Counted from the first letter of the stretch, positions 31,070 through 40,253 are shown. The stretch is 51,655 nt of DNA from VEQN01 sp036405975 (GCA_036405975.1 DASWWM010000027.1:1-51655); one strand, 5' to 3'. Notes: generated by a model not told the origin, from the sequence alone. Made by a program: numbers and translations.

Positions 31070-31075
31070 TCGGAC

Positions 31076-31375
31076 ATGATCATACCTCGAAACGGCTTCT
31101 ATGTTCATTATAAGCATGACCCGGAGGGACCGGTAAATAACTATATATATGAAGTGGTAGGCATTGCCAGAAACACCGAAGAGAAAACCTTCGCTGTGCT
31201 TTATCGTCCGGTATATCAGAATTCATGGTTGCCGCCTGCAGATTTCCAATCGCGACCTCTCGATATGTTCAATGAGGAAGTCGAGATAGACGGCACTATC
31301 ATGCCCAGATTCAGACTTGTCACGGACCAGACAAAAATAGATGAATTGACTGAAGCCAGAGACAAAATGTACTAA
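31076..31375 (+). CDS. DUF1653-like protein, 99 residues
   Basis: It has GFYVHYKHDPEGPVNNYIYE, then VVGIARNTEEKTFAVLYRPVY and a Met-Phe-Asn-Glu segment (DMFNEEVEIDG), which follow the order of DUF1653 (a GxYxHYK start, an A-x-x-TE pair, then MFxExV). Function of the family is unknown. Monocistronic and leaderless by position of its promoter. It converges on the metallo-beta-lactamase gene, with only 6 bases between their ends. Confidence 0.75.
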   Translation: MIIPRNGFYVHYKHDPEGPVNNYIYEVVGIARNTEEKTFAVLYRPVYQNSWLPPADFQSRPLDMFNEEVEIDGTIMPRFRLVTDQTKIDELTEARDKMY

Positions 31376-31381
31376 GCAGGT

Positions 31382-32515
31382 TCACTGCGAGTTCATCTGA
31401 TTTCCATCAGAATAAAAAGTGACGGTTCCCAGTTCGTCAGTTCGAAGAATTTTTACTCCAAACTTTTGAAAGGTCTCCATAACTGACTGATTTGGATGTC
31501 CGTACTTATTTGAGGTACCGGATGAAATGATCGCGAAGTCAGGAGAAACAGCTTGAACAAAATCTGATGCAGTTGATGTCTTAGAACCGTGATGTCCGGC
31601 TTTCAGTGTTTTTGATTTCAGTCCAAGGCCGCCACTTGCATCCGATTTGCTTTGCTCGATGATGTACCGTTCCATTTCGACAGGAGCATCTCCGGTCATC
31701 ATTACAGAATTCTCTCCATGAGTCACCCGCATGACGACGGACATCTCATTCGTCTCCATCAGGTCTTTCGGAAAGCAGCTTCGGTAATCCGGCTCAGCGC
31801 GTGATGCAGATTTCGATTTTCCAGTTTTAGTTTTTTCATTCTTTCTTGAGATTTTTGCATCAACTTTGCTTTTGCATTTTTGAATCTTCTCAGCGACATA
31901 CTTGAAGCTCGGTGCGAGCACCTGAACTTCGACTGGAGTTCCAGTCTGCTTGCCGTTCTTATCGCGATCACTGATTCTCATTTTCATACCTTCATATGCA
32001 TGCAGTCTGTTCGTCTTCGGCCGAGCGCCAACATCGGCTGCTTCGATGTTACCATTCGGCCCACCTTCACTTCTGTGTGCTGAGTCTTCTCCAACCATCT
32101 TTTCTACCTCTTCAAAAAGTTTGCTTGTGCCGGTGACAAAACTGTCGAGATAGATTCCGTAGTTGAACCGATCTATTAACCATTTCATTCCTCCGATATG
32201 ATCGGCATCTGGATGAGTCGCGACGATGACATCTATACTTTTGTCGAAGATGTTAAGACTCTCTGAGAGTGATTCCTTGAACGTACCGGCCGGCGGACCT
32301 GCATCGATGAGAAGGGATGCTCCGCCGGCCGTCTTAAGAAGAAACCCATCGCCTTGTCCGACATCGAGAAAATGCATTTCGACCTCGGCATTCGGACCAG
32401 CTGACACGAAGAAAAATGCACTGAGCACCAGAGATACCACAGCTGCAAAAATGGCAGCATGGGAAGCCACCCGGAGGAACTGTCTTTGAGTTTTTTCTGC
32501 GTGATATACTTTCAT
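31382..32515 (-). CDS. ComEC C-terminal-type metallo-beta-lactamase protein, membrane-anchored
   Basis: A 377-residue protein. One TM at about residues 20-40, then an MBL hydrolase domain: FLDVGQGDGFLLKTAGG, the metal site THPDADHIGG, MMTGDAPVEM, LKAGHHGSKTSTASD and the ending FGVKILRTDELGTVTFY. This set matches the MBL domain normally fused to the C-terminus of ComEC. A Lys/Ser-rich insertion with two Cys lies before MTGDA. The ComEC channel is encoded separately at 33233-34648. Likely role: nuclease or hydrolase step of DNA uptake, outside the membrane. Confidence 0.85.
   Translation of the reverse strand: MKVYHAEKTQRQFLRVASHAAIFAAVVSLVLSAFFFVSAGPNAEVEMHFLDVGQGDGFLLKTAGGASLLIDAGPPAGTFKESLSESLNIFDKSIDVIVATHPDADHIGGMKWLIDRFNYGIYLDSFVTGTSKLFEEVEKMVGEDSAHRSEGGPNGNIEAADVGARPKTNRLHAYEGMKMRISDRDKNGKQTGTPVEVQVLAPSFKYVAEKIQKCKSKVDAKISRKNEKTKTGKSKSASRAEPDYRSCFPKDLMETNEMSVVMRVTHGENSVMMTGDAPVEMERYIIEQSKSDASGGLGLKSKTLKAGHHGSKTSTASDFVQAVSPDFAIISSGTSNKYGHPNQSVMETFQKFGVKILRTDELGTVTFYSDGNQMNSQ
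32505..32510 (+). promoter_or_regulatory. Extended -10 of sodA
   Basis: TGA-TATACT, 31 bases before the sodA ATG. It lies inside the first codons of the divergent MBL gene. Confidence 0.4.
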
Positions 32516-32541
32516 CGATTTACAAGTTTAATCATCAATTT

Positions 32542-33141
32542 ATGACATATTCAGAAAAGCAATTTTCCATCCCCGAGCTCCAGGGCATTTCAGCCAAGAC
32601 TATCGAGGAGCACCTCAAGCTCTATGCCGGGTACGTGAAGCATCTCAATCTCATCCAGGACAAAGTTGCTGAGCTCTCGGCCGACTACGAAAAGAATGCA
32701 TTCACGATCGGCGAGCTCCGACGGCGACTCGGCTTCGAGTTCGACGGAATGCGAAATCATGAGTACTACTTCGAGCAGTTCGAAGGAGGTGCGGCAGCGG
32801 CCGAAAAGGACAGCGACTTTGCAAAAAAAATTGATGCCGACCTCGGTGGCTTTGACGCATGGCTTACAGGCTTCAAGGCTCTCGCCATGACAAGAGGAGT
32901 GGGATGGGCTGTCCTATACTTCGACAAAAAGACAGGCCAGCTTGTCCAGACATGGATCGAGGAACAACATCTCGGACAGCTCGCAGGACTCGATGTCATT
33001 CTTGCATTGGACATGTGGGAGCACTCATACATGCTCGACTATGTGCCGTCAGAAAAGAAGAAATACGTTGAGGCCTTCTTCTCTAACCTCAACTGGAAGG
33101 TAGTGGAAGAAAGATACGTGAAGTCAGTTTCACAACTCTAG
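32542..33141 (+). CDS. sodA: Iron/manganese superoxide dismutase
   Basis: A 199-residue enzyme that converts superoxide to oxygen and peroxide. The four metal ligands are in the expected places: His in YVKHLNLIQDK, His in GMRNHEYYFEQF, and Asp and His in LALDMWEHSYMLDY. The Fe or Mn choice cannot be read with confidence. It has no signal peptide, so it is cytosolic. It sits between the two split ComEC genes on the opposite strand, and its presence suggests some exposure to oxygen. Confidence 0.93.
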   Translation: MTYSEKQFSIPELQGISAKTIEEHLKLYAGYVKHLNLIQDKVAELSADYEKNAFTIGELRRRLGFEFDGMRNHEYYFEQFEGGAAAAEKDSDFAKKIDADLGGFDAWLTGFKALAMTRGVGWAVLYFDKKTGQLVQTWIEEQHLGQLAGLDVILALDMWEHSYMLDYVPSEKKKYVEAFFSNLNWKVVEERYVKSVSQL

Positions 33142-33210
33142 CAGGTATGTTTCGGGAATTCTAAAAGATTCACAGGAATTCACGGAAGACGTTTCAGCAA
33201 TACACTTTGG

Positions 33211-33256
33211 AAATGCCGCAAGTGACGAATACCTACGTATTCAGCTGCGGCATTTT
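33211..33256. terminator. Shared terminator of sodA and comEC
   Basis: Outer stem AAATGCCGCA/TGCGGCATTT and inner GAATAC/GTATTC. It includes the last codons and stop of comEC, so one hairpin serves both converging genes. Confidence 0.75.
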
Positions 33257-34648
33257 CTCTTTCTTACCCATGAAACGATACTCGTAGACGGCGATGTCGA
33301 GGATGAATACGGCATACGAAACGAGAATCCACGACACTGGTATCGGAGGAATAAGGATATGCGACCATGAAATGCTGGCAGCAATGTCGACCACCTTCAG
33401 TTCATATGAGAGCAGGATCCATGAAACGAATGCGGGCACGGATGCCACTGCCCCGGATATGAAACTCAAAACACTGACGACAAACACCAAAAGCATCGTG
33501 AGGGGGATAACTGGAAGAACGATGATGTTCACCGCCAGCGCGATAACCGAGAAGAGTCCTGACATATGGATGATGAATGGCAGTGTGAATAACTGAGTAG
33601 CGAAAGTGCATGCAATGAGATCGACCACTGACTCAGGGACCTTGAACTTTGTTTTGAGAAACATGATTCGAACCTTCACGCGTTCTGAGTACAGGATCAA
33701 TCCCAAGCTCGCGAGGAAGCTCAGCTGGAAGGAAGGGTCATGGAAAAGGATTTTTGGATTATGGACAAGCATCAAGGACCCGGCTACGGTCAGAGACATG
33801 AGTGCCGCATTTGTCCGATTGGTCAGCCGGGCATACAGAGCGATCAGGGACATGACAGTCGATCGGACAACCGTCGCTCCGCCGCCCGTCATGACCGCAA
33901 AGCCGACAATGCCAAGACCTCCGCATACGCTCGCAATCGTCTTCGGGAGAAATCCGAAGACCTTGAGTATCGCATCACCAATGATGGACACATTCGATCC
34001 GGAAAGGACGACGATGTGAATGAGTCCAGCTATCTGAAACTTTTCCTGCAGTTCCTTGCTCATGGATCCCTTTCCGGAGATGATCAGGCCGCTCGCAAGA
34101 AATGCATGCGGCGACGGAAGGGACGACTCGATATTCTCAACGATCCGTGACTTCACCGAGTACAGGAATGATGTAACAGAATTTCCGAATCCAGACCCGA
34201 CGACCTCGAGATCTCTCGCTTCCAGAATGTAGTAGATGTCATCTTTTGCCAGGAACGATCTGTAGTTGAAGGTTCGGCCATCCTCACTCTCGATGAGGTC
34301 TGGAACTTTTACAGACGCATCGAACTCCAGCATGTCACCGTACCTGACGACTTCCCCAAGATGCCTGGATCTGACCAGGACAGTCGGAGGTTCACTCTTC
34401 TGCGACTCGATCTGAAACCATGTTCCGTCAGCAAGAAATTCACTGGCATAAAATTTGAATCTCGGACTTCCATTTCTGATTTCAGGCGACTCAAGCACCG
34501 TGCCCCTGAACCTGAACTTCTTTCCCACGAACTGATCGAGCGACGAATCAGGGACACTGAGATCGAAGAACCTGATCAGTGCAAAAACGAAAGCTGCCGC
34601 GAATAGCGACAGCCGTATCAGTAGTTTTGTTTTTCTAGATACGGGCAT
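33233..34648 (-). CDS. comEC: ComEC/Rec2 channel protein lacking its MBL domain
   Basis: A 471-residue membrane protein. It starts with a TM (LIRLSLFAAAFVFALIRFF), then a DUF4131/OB-like soluble part (KFRFRGTVLESPEIRNGSPRF), then the Competence domain with IVVLSGSNVSIIGDAIL and several TMs. Full ComEC proteins are about 700-800 residues and end with an MBL domain; that domain is the separate gene at 31382. Role: carries single-stranded DNA through the inner membrane in transformation. It follows rnhA and recJ on the same strand. A GGAACGAGG SD-like run precedes the ATG. Confidence 0.88.
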   Translation of the reverse strand: MPVSRKTKLLIRLSLFAAAFVFALIRFFDLSVPDSSLDQFVGKKFRFRGTVLESPEIRNGSPRFKFYASEFLADGTWFQIESQKSEPPTVLVRSRHLGEVVRYGDMLEFDASVKVPDLIESEDGRTFNYRSFLAKDDIYYILEARDLEVVGSGFGNSVTSFLYSVKSRIVENIESSLPSPHAFLASGLIISGKGSMSKELQEKFQIAGLIHIVVLSGSNVSIIGDAILKVFGFLPKTIASVCGGLGIVGFAVMTGGGATVVRSTVMSLIALYARLTNRTNAALMSLTVAGSLMLVHNPKILFHDPSFQLSFLASLGLILYSERVKVRIMFLKTKFKVPESVVDLIACTFATQLFTLPFIIHMSGLFSVIALAVNIIVLPVIPLTMLLVFVVSVLSFISGAVASVPAFVSWILLSYELKVVDIAASISWSHILIPPIPVSWILVSYAVFILDIAVYEYRFMGKKEKMPQLNT

Positions 34649-34694
34649 CCTCGTTCCCGCATGAGCAGGGTGGAATAAAGATAACCGATCGACA

Positions 34695-35489
34695 TTAAGA
34701 ACGCTTCAAGAACTCCTGAATGATCGAAGCCTCATCTTCAGCAGAAAGAGCCTTCTTGAATCGCGCGCCTTTCTTCCCTTTCACTTTCTTCTCGCACTCC
34801 GCCCATGATTTGTCCGTCGACATCTTTCCATCGACATAGCTGACATATGAGTATGCAGCTTTTCCGCTGCTCGAGCTTTTGCCTTTTTTCTTTTTCTCAA
34901 CGGCACTTGCCATCGTGCTCAAGTCCAGAATCTCAGAAACGATTTCTGCCTGATATCCGGCAAGCGTACCAGAATACAGTTGGACCGGTTTATTGTCTGC
35001 GAAAGAAGTGGCGATGATATCGCATCTCTCATTGCCCGCGATGCCGGAGTGGCCGGGAACAAGATTCCATTTTATAGAGAGAGGCCCCTTTCCGTCGCCT
35101 TTCTCGATGAGGTCAGAAATCTCCTCCCAAAGGTCTCGATTCTTTACCGGCTCCTTGGTTGCAGTGATCCAGTTATTTCTTTTCCATCCCTTGATCCACT
35201 GCTGGACCCCTTTCACGACATAGCTTGAGTCGATATAAAAAGTAAATGAACGAACGCTCAGATTTTCATAGTAGCTGATGAAATTCTTAATGCCCTCTAT
35301 GACCGCCTTTAGCTCCATTCTGTTGTTAGTCGTGACATCTTCCCTTCCTCCGACTTCATCGACATGGAGTTCTCCATGAGCATTCGGGTATATGGCCACC
35401 GCTCCGTACCCGCCAGGACCCGGGTTCCCCCTAGATGATCCATCAGTAAAAATAACTATCTCCCTATCAGCCAAAGTCAGTATGTTCAT
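34695..35489 (-). CDS. rnhA: Ribonuclease H (type 1) with C-terminal viroplasmin-like domain
   Basis: 264 residues. The RNase H fold has all four catalytic acids: Asp in IFTDGSSRGNPGPGG, Glu in NRMELKAV, Asp in FYIDSSYVV and Asp in GHSGIAGNERCDIIA. Residues 200-212 are a Lys/Ser linker, and the tail (YVSYVDGKMSTDKSWAEC, then VKGKKGARFKKALS) looks like the hybrid-binding viroplasmin-like domain that in many RNases HI is N-terminal. Removes RNA from RNA-DNA hybrids. Starts from its own extended -10 inside the recJ stop region. Confidence 0.9.
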   Translation of the reverse strand: MNILTLADREIVIFTDGSSRGNPGPGGYGAVAIYPNAHGELHVDEVGGREDVTTNNRMELKAVIEGIKNFISYYENLSVRSFTFYIDSSYVVKGVQQWIKGWKRNNWITATKEPVKNRDLWEEISDLIEKGDGKGPLSIKWNLVPGHSGIAGNERCDIIATSFADNKPVQLYSGTLAGYQAEIVSEILDLSTMASAVEKKKKGKSSSSGKAAYSYVSYVDGKMSTDKSWAECEKKVKGKKGARFKKALSAEDEASIIQEFLKRS

Positions 35490-35492
35490 GGC

Positions 35493-37367
35493 CTACAGTA
35501 TATCAATAATCCTCAGCCTGTATTCCGGAAAGCCCCGGAACATAGATTTTTCCATATGAGCGACGATGTCGAGGATCGCCCCTGAAACCGCCTTCTCAGT
35601 CATTTTCTTATCGTCTGCGGCAAAGAACTGGATAGCCTTGATGCCCGTCCGTCCCTGAGTTGCATGGAGCAAAGTCAGCTCGACATGCTCTTTTGTTTTG
35701 CCAAAAAGCTTATTCTCCAGAACCGTCACGTCTTTAAGTACAAAAACCGGCTTAGGATTAGCCTCGCCGAATGGTCCCATTTTTTCAATGGTAGACCAGA
35801 GGCTTCTGCCCACCTCGTCAGTGAAAAGGATCTTATCTATATAAACAGTCCCGGGAAGGTCTACCCCTTCTCCATCCTCACTCGCAGTACTGTCTGCGGC
35901 ACCATTACCGTTTTCCGCATTTGCAGACTCATCGACAGCTGTGAGCTTTGCAAACGAATCGAGCAGAGTCTCTTCAAATGTATGGACCTTGTCACCTGAT
36001 AGGGCAAATCCACCGGCAGCGCTATGTCCGCCCACATTTATAAAAAAATCAGAAGGGACATTTCTCATAATCCGAACCGCATCAAAACCGTCCGGAGCCC
36101 TGCACGAACCCTTTATGACTTCTTCAGCATTCTTCTGATCAGCCATGTCCTCTTCAAAATCCTCTCCGGCCCTCCCCCATAGATAGACAGGTCTGTTATA
36201 TTCTCGAACAATATGCGTGGCAGCAAGGCCGAGTACCGGAGGCTTCCAGTCCGGATTACCCAGCACTATCAATGGTTTCTCATGAAGTCCGCGTTCCTCA
36301 ACGACTTTCTTTATCTGTTTCACCAAATGTGCCACCTGCGTCTTCCGGCTATCGTTTACCGCATTGAGATGTTTCACCATCTCTTCAGCCTCGGTTTCAG
36401 ATTCAGTAGAAAGGAGAATAAAAGCGTCTTTCGGATCAGCCATTCGTGATGCTGCATTGATACGCGGAGTAATCATGAATGCAATGTCTTCCTCGGTAAT
36501 AAATTTTGGTTCCATCTTCAAAGCCTTGAAAAGCTTGATGAGGCCAATCCTTCGAGTCTTTCGCATGACCATCAGGCCAAAGTGCGCAAACGTTCTATTC
36601 TCTCCTCGAAGCGGAACCATATCAGAAAGAGTCGCAAGGCCTACCAAGTCGAGGAGCCATTTCTCCCAACCTTCTGAAATATTGAAAACGCTCGTGCCTT
36701 CCCGGCCTACCTCCCCCGCCTCGTTTCTCTGTGCGGCGCAGAGCGCCTGGATGACTTTATAAATGACGCCTGCACCGCACAGCATCTTCTCAGGATACTC
36801 ACATCCAGGCTGCTTTGGATTGATGATTGCGAATGCATCGGGCAGAACTTCTGCAGGAGTATGGTGGTCGGTAATAATGAGATCAAAACCGAGCCTCCTG
36901 GCACAAACCGCCGCATCGACATCAGTAATGCCGCAGTCGATGGTTATGAAAAGCTTTGCTTCCTTGCCCTCATCCCCTGACTCGGCAGCCTCTTTCATGC
37001 ATCGGGCAAAGACCGACTCAAGAGCGGCGACGTGCACGCCGAATCCTTCCTTATGCCTATGAGGAATATAGTTCTCAAAATTCTGATATCCAATTCTTTT
37101 GAAGAAATCGTGCAGGACCACTCCTCCCGGAATGCCATCAGCGTCGAAATCGCTATAAATGACGATATGCTCATTTTTCTCAACCGCATCGACAATCCTC
37201 CGTACCGCCTTATCCATATCCTTAAGCAAAAATGGATCATGTGTCCCTGCCGTATAGCTTGGATTCAGGAAAGCTTCCCGCTCCTCATCGGATACGATCC
37301 CGCGCGAGTTAAGGAGCTGGTCAAGGAAACTTCCTCCTTCTGATTGTCTGAGTTTGTAGGTAGGCAT
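35493..37367 (-). CDS. recJ: Single-stranded-DNA-specific exonuclease RecJ
   Basis: Start set at MPTYKLRQSEGGSFLDQ (37365-37367), giving 624 residues; the 23 codons before it are hydrophobic and not RecJ-like. It has DHH motifs YSDFDADGIPGG, FITIDCGITD and ITDHHTPAEV, the DHHA1 motif NVGGHSAAGGFAL and a C-terminal OB domain. An Asn/Ala/Glu-rich insertion lies before the OB part. It degrades 5' single strands in repair and recombination, and here lies upstream of rnhA and comEC. Confidence 0.95.
   Translation of the reverse strand: MPTYKLRQSEGGSFLDQLLNSRGIVSDEEREAFLNPSYTAGTHDPFLLKDMDKAVRRIVDAVEKNEHIVIYSDFDADGIPGGVVLHDFFKRIGYQNFENYIPHRHKEGFGVHVAALESVFARCMKEAAESGDEGKEAKLFITIDCGITDVDAAVCARRLGFDLIITDHHTPAEVLPDAFAIINPKQPGCEYPEKMLCGAGVIYKVIQALCAAQRNEAGEVGREGTSVFNISEGWEKWLLDLVGLATLSDMVPLRGENRTFAHFGLMVMRKTRRIGLIKLFKALKMEPKFITEEDIAFMITPRINAASRMADPKDAFILLSTESETEAEEMVKHLNAVNDSRKTQVAHLVKQIKKVVEERGLHEKPLIVLGNPDWKPPVLGLAATHIVREYNRPVYLWGRAGEDFEEDMADQKNAEEVIKGSCRAPDGFDAVRIMRNVPSDFFINVGGHSAAGGFALSGDKVHTFEETLLDSFAKLTAVDESANAENGNGAADSTASEDGEGVDLPGTVYIDKILFTDEVGRSLWSTIEKMGPFGEANPKPVFVLKDVTVLENKLFGKTKEHVELTLLHATQGRTGIKAIQFFAADDKKMTEKAVSGAILDIVAHMEKSMFRGFPEYRLRIIDIL
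35497..35502 (-). promoter_or_regulatory. Extended -10 of rnhA
   Basis: TGA-TATACT on the minus strand, ending 7 bases before the ATG. It overlaps the last codons of recJ, so rnhA has both read-through and its own leaderless start. Confidence 0.5.
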
Positions 37368-37475
37368 GGCTGGGATGAAGAAAAGCGAAAGATAGATTGA
37401 ATCCGAGCCGACTGAGCGTGTGAAGATGAGAAACATCGACCCAGGCCGCGGCTTTATTACTTCTGGATTCTATCA

Positions 37476-37481
37476 TACAAT
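37476..37481 (+). promoter_or_regulatory. -10 of the HIT gene
   Basis: TACAAT, ending 9 bases before the ATG at 37491. The region is shared with the divergent recJ gene. Confidence 0.4.
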
Positions 37482-37490
37482 GGCAGCCAT

Positions 37491-37979
37491 ATGACAAACC
37501 AAAGTGAAGACTTGCTCAAGGAGGAAGGGACAAGAAAGGTTGACCCGGCCCTGCATGAAGATGCCTCAAAAGACTGCATTTTCTGCCATATTGCAAAAGG
37601 CACAGTCCCTGCAGTCAAGCTCTACGAAGATTCGGAAACGGTCGCATTTTTGGATATCAACCCAGTACATCCAGGCCACGTCTTGGTAATCCCTAAAGAC
37701 CATTATGAGAATGTGTACTCGACTCCGGCCGAAGCATGGCTTCGAATGATGATGACCGTCCAGAAAATGGCAGTCGCCGTAAAGAACGCGACGGATGCCG
37801 ACGGAATCAATATCGAGATGAACAATGAAAGCGCAGCCGGCCAGGTCATGTTCCATGCCCATGTTCATATCATCCCTCGATTCAACGAGGACGGCCTCAA
37901 GCATTGGCCTTCGAAGGCCTATAAAGATCATGAGGAAATGCAGGCTGTTTCAGAAAAGATTATTGCTGAGCTGAAGTAA
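37491..37979 (+). CDS. HIT-family nucleotide hydrolase
   Basis: A 162-residue protein with the histidine triad HAHVHIIPRF and the HIT core CIFCHIAKGTVPAVKLYED, then FLDINPVHPGHVLVIPK. It is of the HinT/Hit type, which cleaves nucleoside phosphoramidates or dinucleoside polyphosphates. The first 25 residues are an acidic extension. The CxxC pair may bind zinc. Monocistronic, ended by a terminator that faces pgk. Confidence 0.92.
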   Translation: MTNQSEDLLKEEGTRKVDPALHEDASKDCIFCHIAKGTVPAVKLYEDSETVAFLDINPVHPGHVLVIPKDHYENVYSTPAEAWLRMMMTVQKMAVAVKNATDADGINIEMNNESAAGQVMFHAHVHIIPRFNEDGLKHWPSKAYKDHEEMQAVSEKIIAELK

Positions 37980-38004
37980 TTGAAAGCAGGCAGCAGCGTA
38001 AATG

Positions 38005-38032
38005 AAAAAGCTCCCGCAAAAGGAGCTTTTTC
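38005..38032. terminator. Bidirectional terminator between the HIT gene and pgk
   Basis: AAAAAGCTCC/GGAGCTTTTT with a short loop. It serves the plus-strand HIT gene and the minus-strand pgk. Confidence 0.85.
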
Positions 38033-38060
38033 ATTTCTAGAATTTCAGACCAATCTGTAC

Positions 38061-39296
38061 TTATTTCAAAGCCTCGATTCCCGGCAACGACTCATCCATA
38101 AGATATTCAAGCATCGCCCCTCCCCCGGTCGATATAAACATATTTCTATTGTTATCGTCGTTATCCAGTCCGAGCTCGGCAACAGCAGCGGTGGTATCCC
38201 CTCCTCCGAGAATTGCCTTGAGCGTCCCCCTCTTTGCCTGTGCGGCAACCAGTTCTGCAATAGCCACCGTCTGCTCTTGGAATCCCTTTTCGTAAAGTCC
38301 CATCGGTCCGTTCCAAACAACGAACTTTGCAGAGGCAATTTTCTCAGAAAGTTCTTCGACGAGGGAAGGTCCCGCATCATAAATGGCATCCTCTGATCCA
38401 ATGCCTGAGATAGGCTTCACGATCCCCTTGCTTGCATCTGCTTCAGTCGCAACGATAACATCAGTCGGAATGATAAGGTTACCGTTATTCATGACATCGC
38501 TGACATCCACAGAACCACTTGAGACGAGCGACTTTCCAACCTCATACCCCTTGGCCTTGAGCACATCGTTAAGAAGTGCGCCTCCGAGTACGATAGAATC
38601 AGCGGCTTTTTCGCCAGAGCTGAACTTCTTGATGAGCGGGAGCTTGGAGTCGAACTTCGCTCCGCCGAGTATGAATACGAAAGGATGAGGCGGATTGAAA
38701 GCGAGACCGACGTGCTCTATCTCATTCATCATCTGGATGCCGGCGCATCGTTCCGAGCAAAGCGCAGGAAGAGCAACTACTGATGCATGGGCTCGGTGAG
38801 AAACGGCAAAAGCATCGTTCACATAGACATCAGGCTTGACCGTATCAAAGAGCTTCTGGGCAAATGCAGGGTCATTCTTTTTTTCCCCCTCATGTGCACG
38901 CAAATTTTCAAATAGGATAATGGATCCATCCTCAAGCCCTGCCACAGCCTGCACAGACTCATCGCCCAGGAAATCCGGCACGAATGAGAATCCCTTTCCA
39001 AGCTTTCCGAAGTCCCTTGCATACATGTCTGAGATATATTTCGCCACAGGCTCAAGCCCGAATCCATCCTTGTTTTCGATATGGGAAATAAGCACGATTC
39101 TTGCTCCCGACTTCTTCAGATGCGCCACGGTCGGGATAGTCTTTCTGATTCGAAGATCATCGATAACCGTTCCGTCGCTTCGAAGCGGCACATTGAAGTC
39201 GCATCGAACCAAAACTGTTTTACCCTTGAGCTCAGCCTCCCCAAGACCTGAAATAGGTCGGATTCCTTCCGCACTCTTATTTTCGCTTTGCTGCAT
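38061..39296 (-). CDS. pgk: Phosphoglycerate kinase
   Basis: Start set at MQQSENKSAEGIRP (39294-39296), giving 411 residues; the 36-codon extension lies wholly inside tpiA. It has the signature VLVRCDFNVPLRSDG, GGAKFDSKLPLIKK and GGGDTTAAVAELG. It makes ATP from 1,3-bisphosphoglycerate in the cytosol. It overlaps the end of tpiA by 20 bases, so the two are co-translated. No gap gene is in the window. Confidence 0.96.
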   Translation of the reverse strand: MQQSENKSAEGIRPISGLGEAELKGKTVLVRCDFNVPLRSDGTVIDDLRIRKTIPTVAHLKKSGARIVLISHIENKDGFGLEPVAKYISDMYARDFGKLGKGFSFVPDFLGDESVQAVAGLEDGSIILFENLRAHEGEKKNDPAFAQKLFDTVKPDVYVNDAFAVSHRAHASVVALPALCSERCAGIQMMNEIEHVGLAFNPPHPFVFILGGAKFDSKLPLIKKFSSGEKAADSIVLGGALLNDVLKAKGYEVGKSLVSSGSVDVSDVMNNGNLIIPTDVIVATEADASKGIVKPISGIGSEDAIYDAGPSLVEELSEKIASAKFVVWNGPMGLYEKGFQEQTVAIAELVAAQAKRGTLKAILGGGDTTAAVAELGLDNDDNNRNMFISTGGGAMLEYLMDESLPGIEALK

Positions 39297-40140
39297 TTTT
39301 CTTATTGTTCTTAGCTTTTGTAAAACTCTTCTTGAGTGCCTTCTTCGAGTTGGTCTTCTCTCCCTTTCCAAGTACGTCGAAGATCTCACCGAAGCTCTTT
39401 GCATCCCAGCTCGCCCGTCCGATAAGAAGACCGTCCACTTCCCCGTTCACGATAATGTCTTCCGCATTGTCAGCAGTTACAGAGCCTCCGTAGAGGATTT
39501 TGGTCATTGAAGAAATAGTCTCACCCCACATTTCCCTGATGCACTTCTTGATGTAGACAACCATCTGATGGAGGTCATATGAAGTGATGGCGACATTGTC
39601 CTTTCGTCCGATGGCCCATACTGGCTCATAAGCGACAATGACTTCATGGAACTGAGACCGGCTGACAGTCGAGAGAGCCTCTTTGATCTGGGCCTTGATG
39701 ATTTCAAGGTAGCCTCCGTCAGTATCTCTTTCCTTCTCACCGATGCAGACGATCGGCTGCATCTTCGTCTTGAGAACCTGCTGAACCTTAAGAGCGATAG
39801 TCTGTCCATTGTCACCAAGCTGTCTTCGTTCAGAGTGACCGACGATGGCATACGAAGCGCCCGTGCTCGCGACCATCTGAGCACCAACCTCTCCGGTCTT
39901 AGAAAGCCCTTCTTCGAAACTTGAAACGTCCTGTGCTCCGACCGCTACCTTGATCTTCCCCTTTCCAGACATTTCAGCGAGAGGCGCAATAAACGGGAAT
40001 GGAGGGCAGATGGCCACATCGAATCCCTTATGAGCCTGGGCAGATTTCTTGATGGCCGCGAAACGCTTTCGGGCATCAGCAAGCGTGACAGGGTTCATCT
40101 TCCAGTTTCCAACCAAAAGTACTTTTTTGTTTTTCTTCAT
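39277..40140 (-). CDS. tpiA: Triosephosphate isomerase with basic C-terminal tail
   Basis: A 287-residue enzyme. It has VGNWKMNPVTLADARK, the catalytic His in IVGHSERRQLG, the catalytic Glu in VIVAYEPVWAIG and the phosphate-binding LYGGSVTADNA. Normal TIM is about 250 residues. The last 30 (KKALKKSFTKAKNNKKNAAK) form a Lys-rich tail whose final codons overlap pgk. The tail could bind nucleic acid or simply be a translational-overlap extension. Own extended -10 (40148-40153). Confidence 0.95.
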   Translation of the reverse strand: MKKNKKVLLVGNWKMNPVTLADARKRFAAIKKSAQAHKGFDVAICPPFPFIAPLAEMSGKGKIKVAVGAQDVSSFEEGLSKTGEVGAQMVASTGASYAIVGHSERRQLGDNGQTIALKVQQVLKTKMQPIVCIGEKERDTDGGYLEIIKAQIKEALSTVSRSQFHEVIVAYEPVWAIGRKDNVAITSYDLHQMVVYIKKCIREMWGETISSMTKILYGGSVTADNAEDIIVNGEVDGLLIGRASWDAKSFGEIFDVLGKGEKTNSKKALKKSFTKAKNNKKNAAKRK

Positions 40141-40147
40141 GCTCTGA

Positions 40148-40153
40148 ATTATA
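40148..40153 (-). promoter_or_regulatory. Extended -10 of the tpiA-pgk operon
   Basis: TGG-TATAAT on the minus strand, ending 7 bases before the ATG. Predicts a leaderless transcript. Confidence 0.6.
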
Positions 40154-40217
40154 CCAGCAAATAGTCCGATACAAGACTTGAAAAATTGACGATACGATTC
40201 ATGAAATGTGAATAAAC

Positions 40218-40253
40218 AAAGGCCGGAACCCCCAAAAAAAGGTTCCGGCCTTT
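40218..40253 (-). terminator. Terminator of the pilus operon
   Basis: A 13-base-pair stem AAAGGCCGGAACC/GGTTCCGGCCTTT with an A-rich loop, just after the 606-residue pilus protein gene. Confidence 0.85.
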
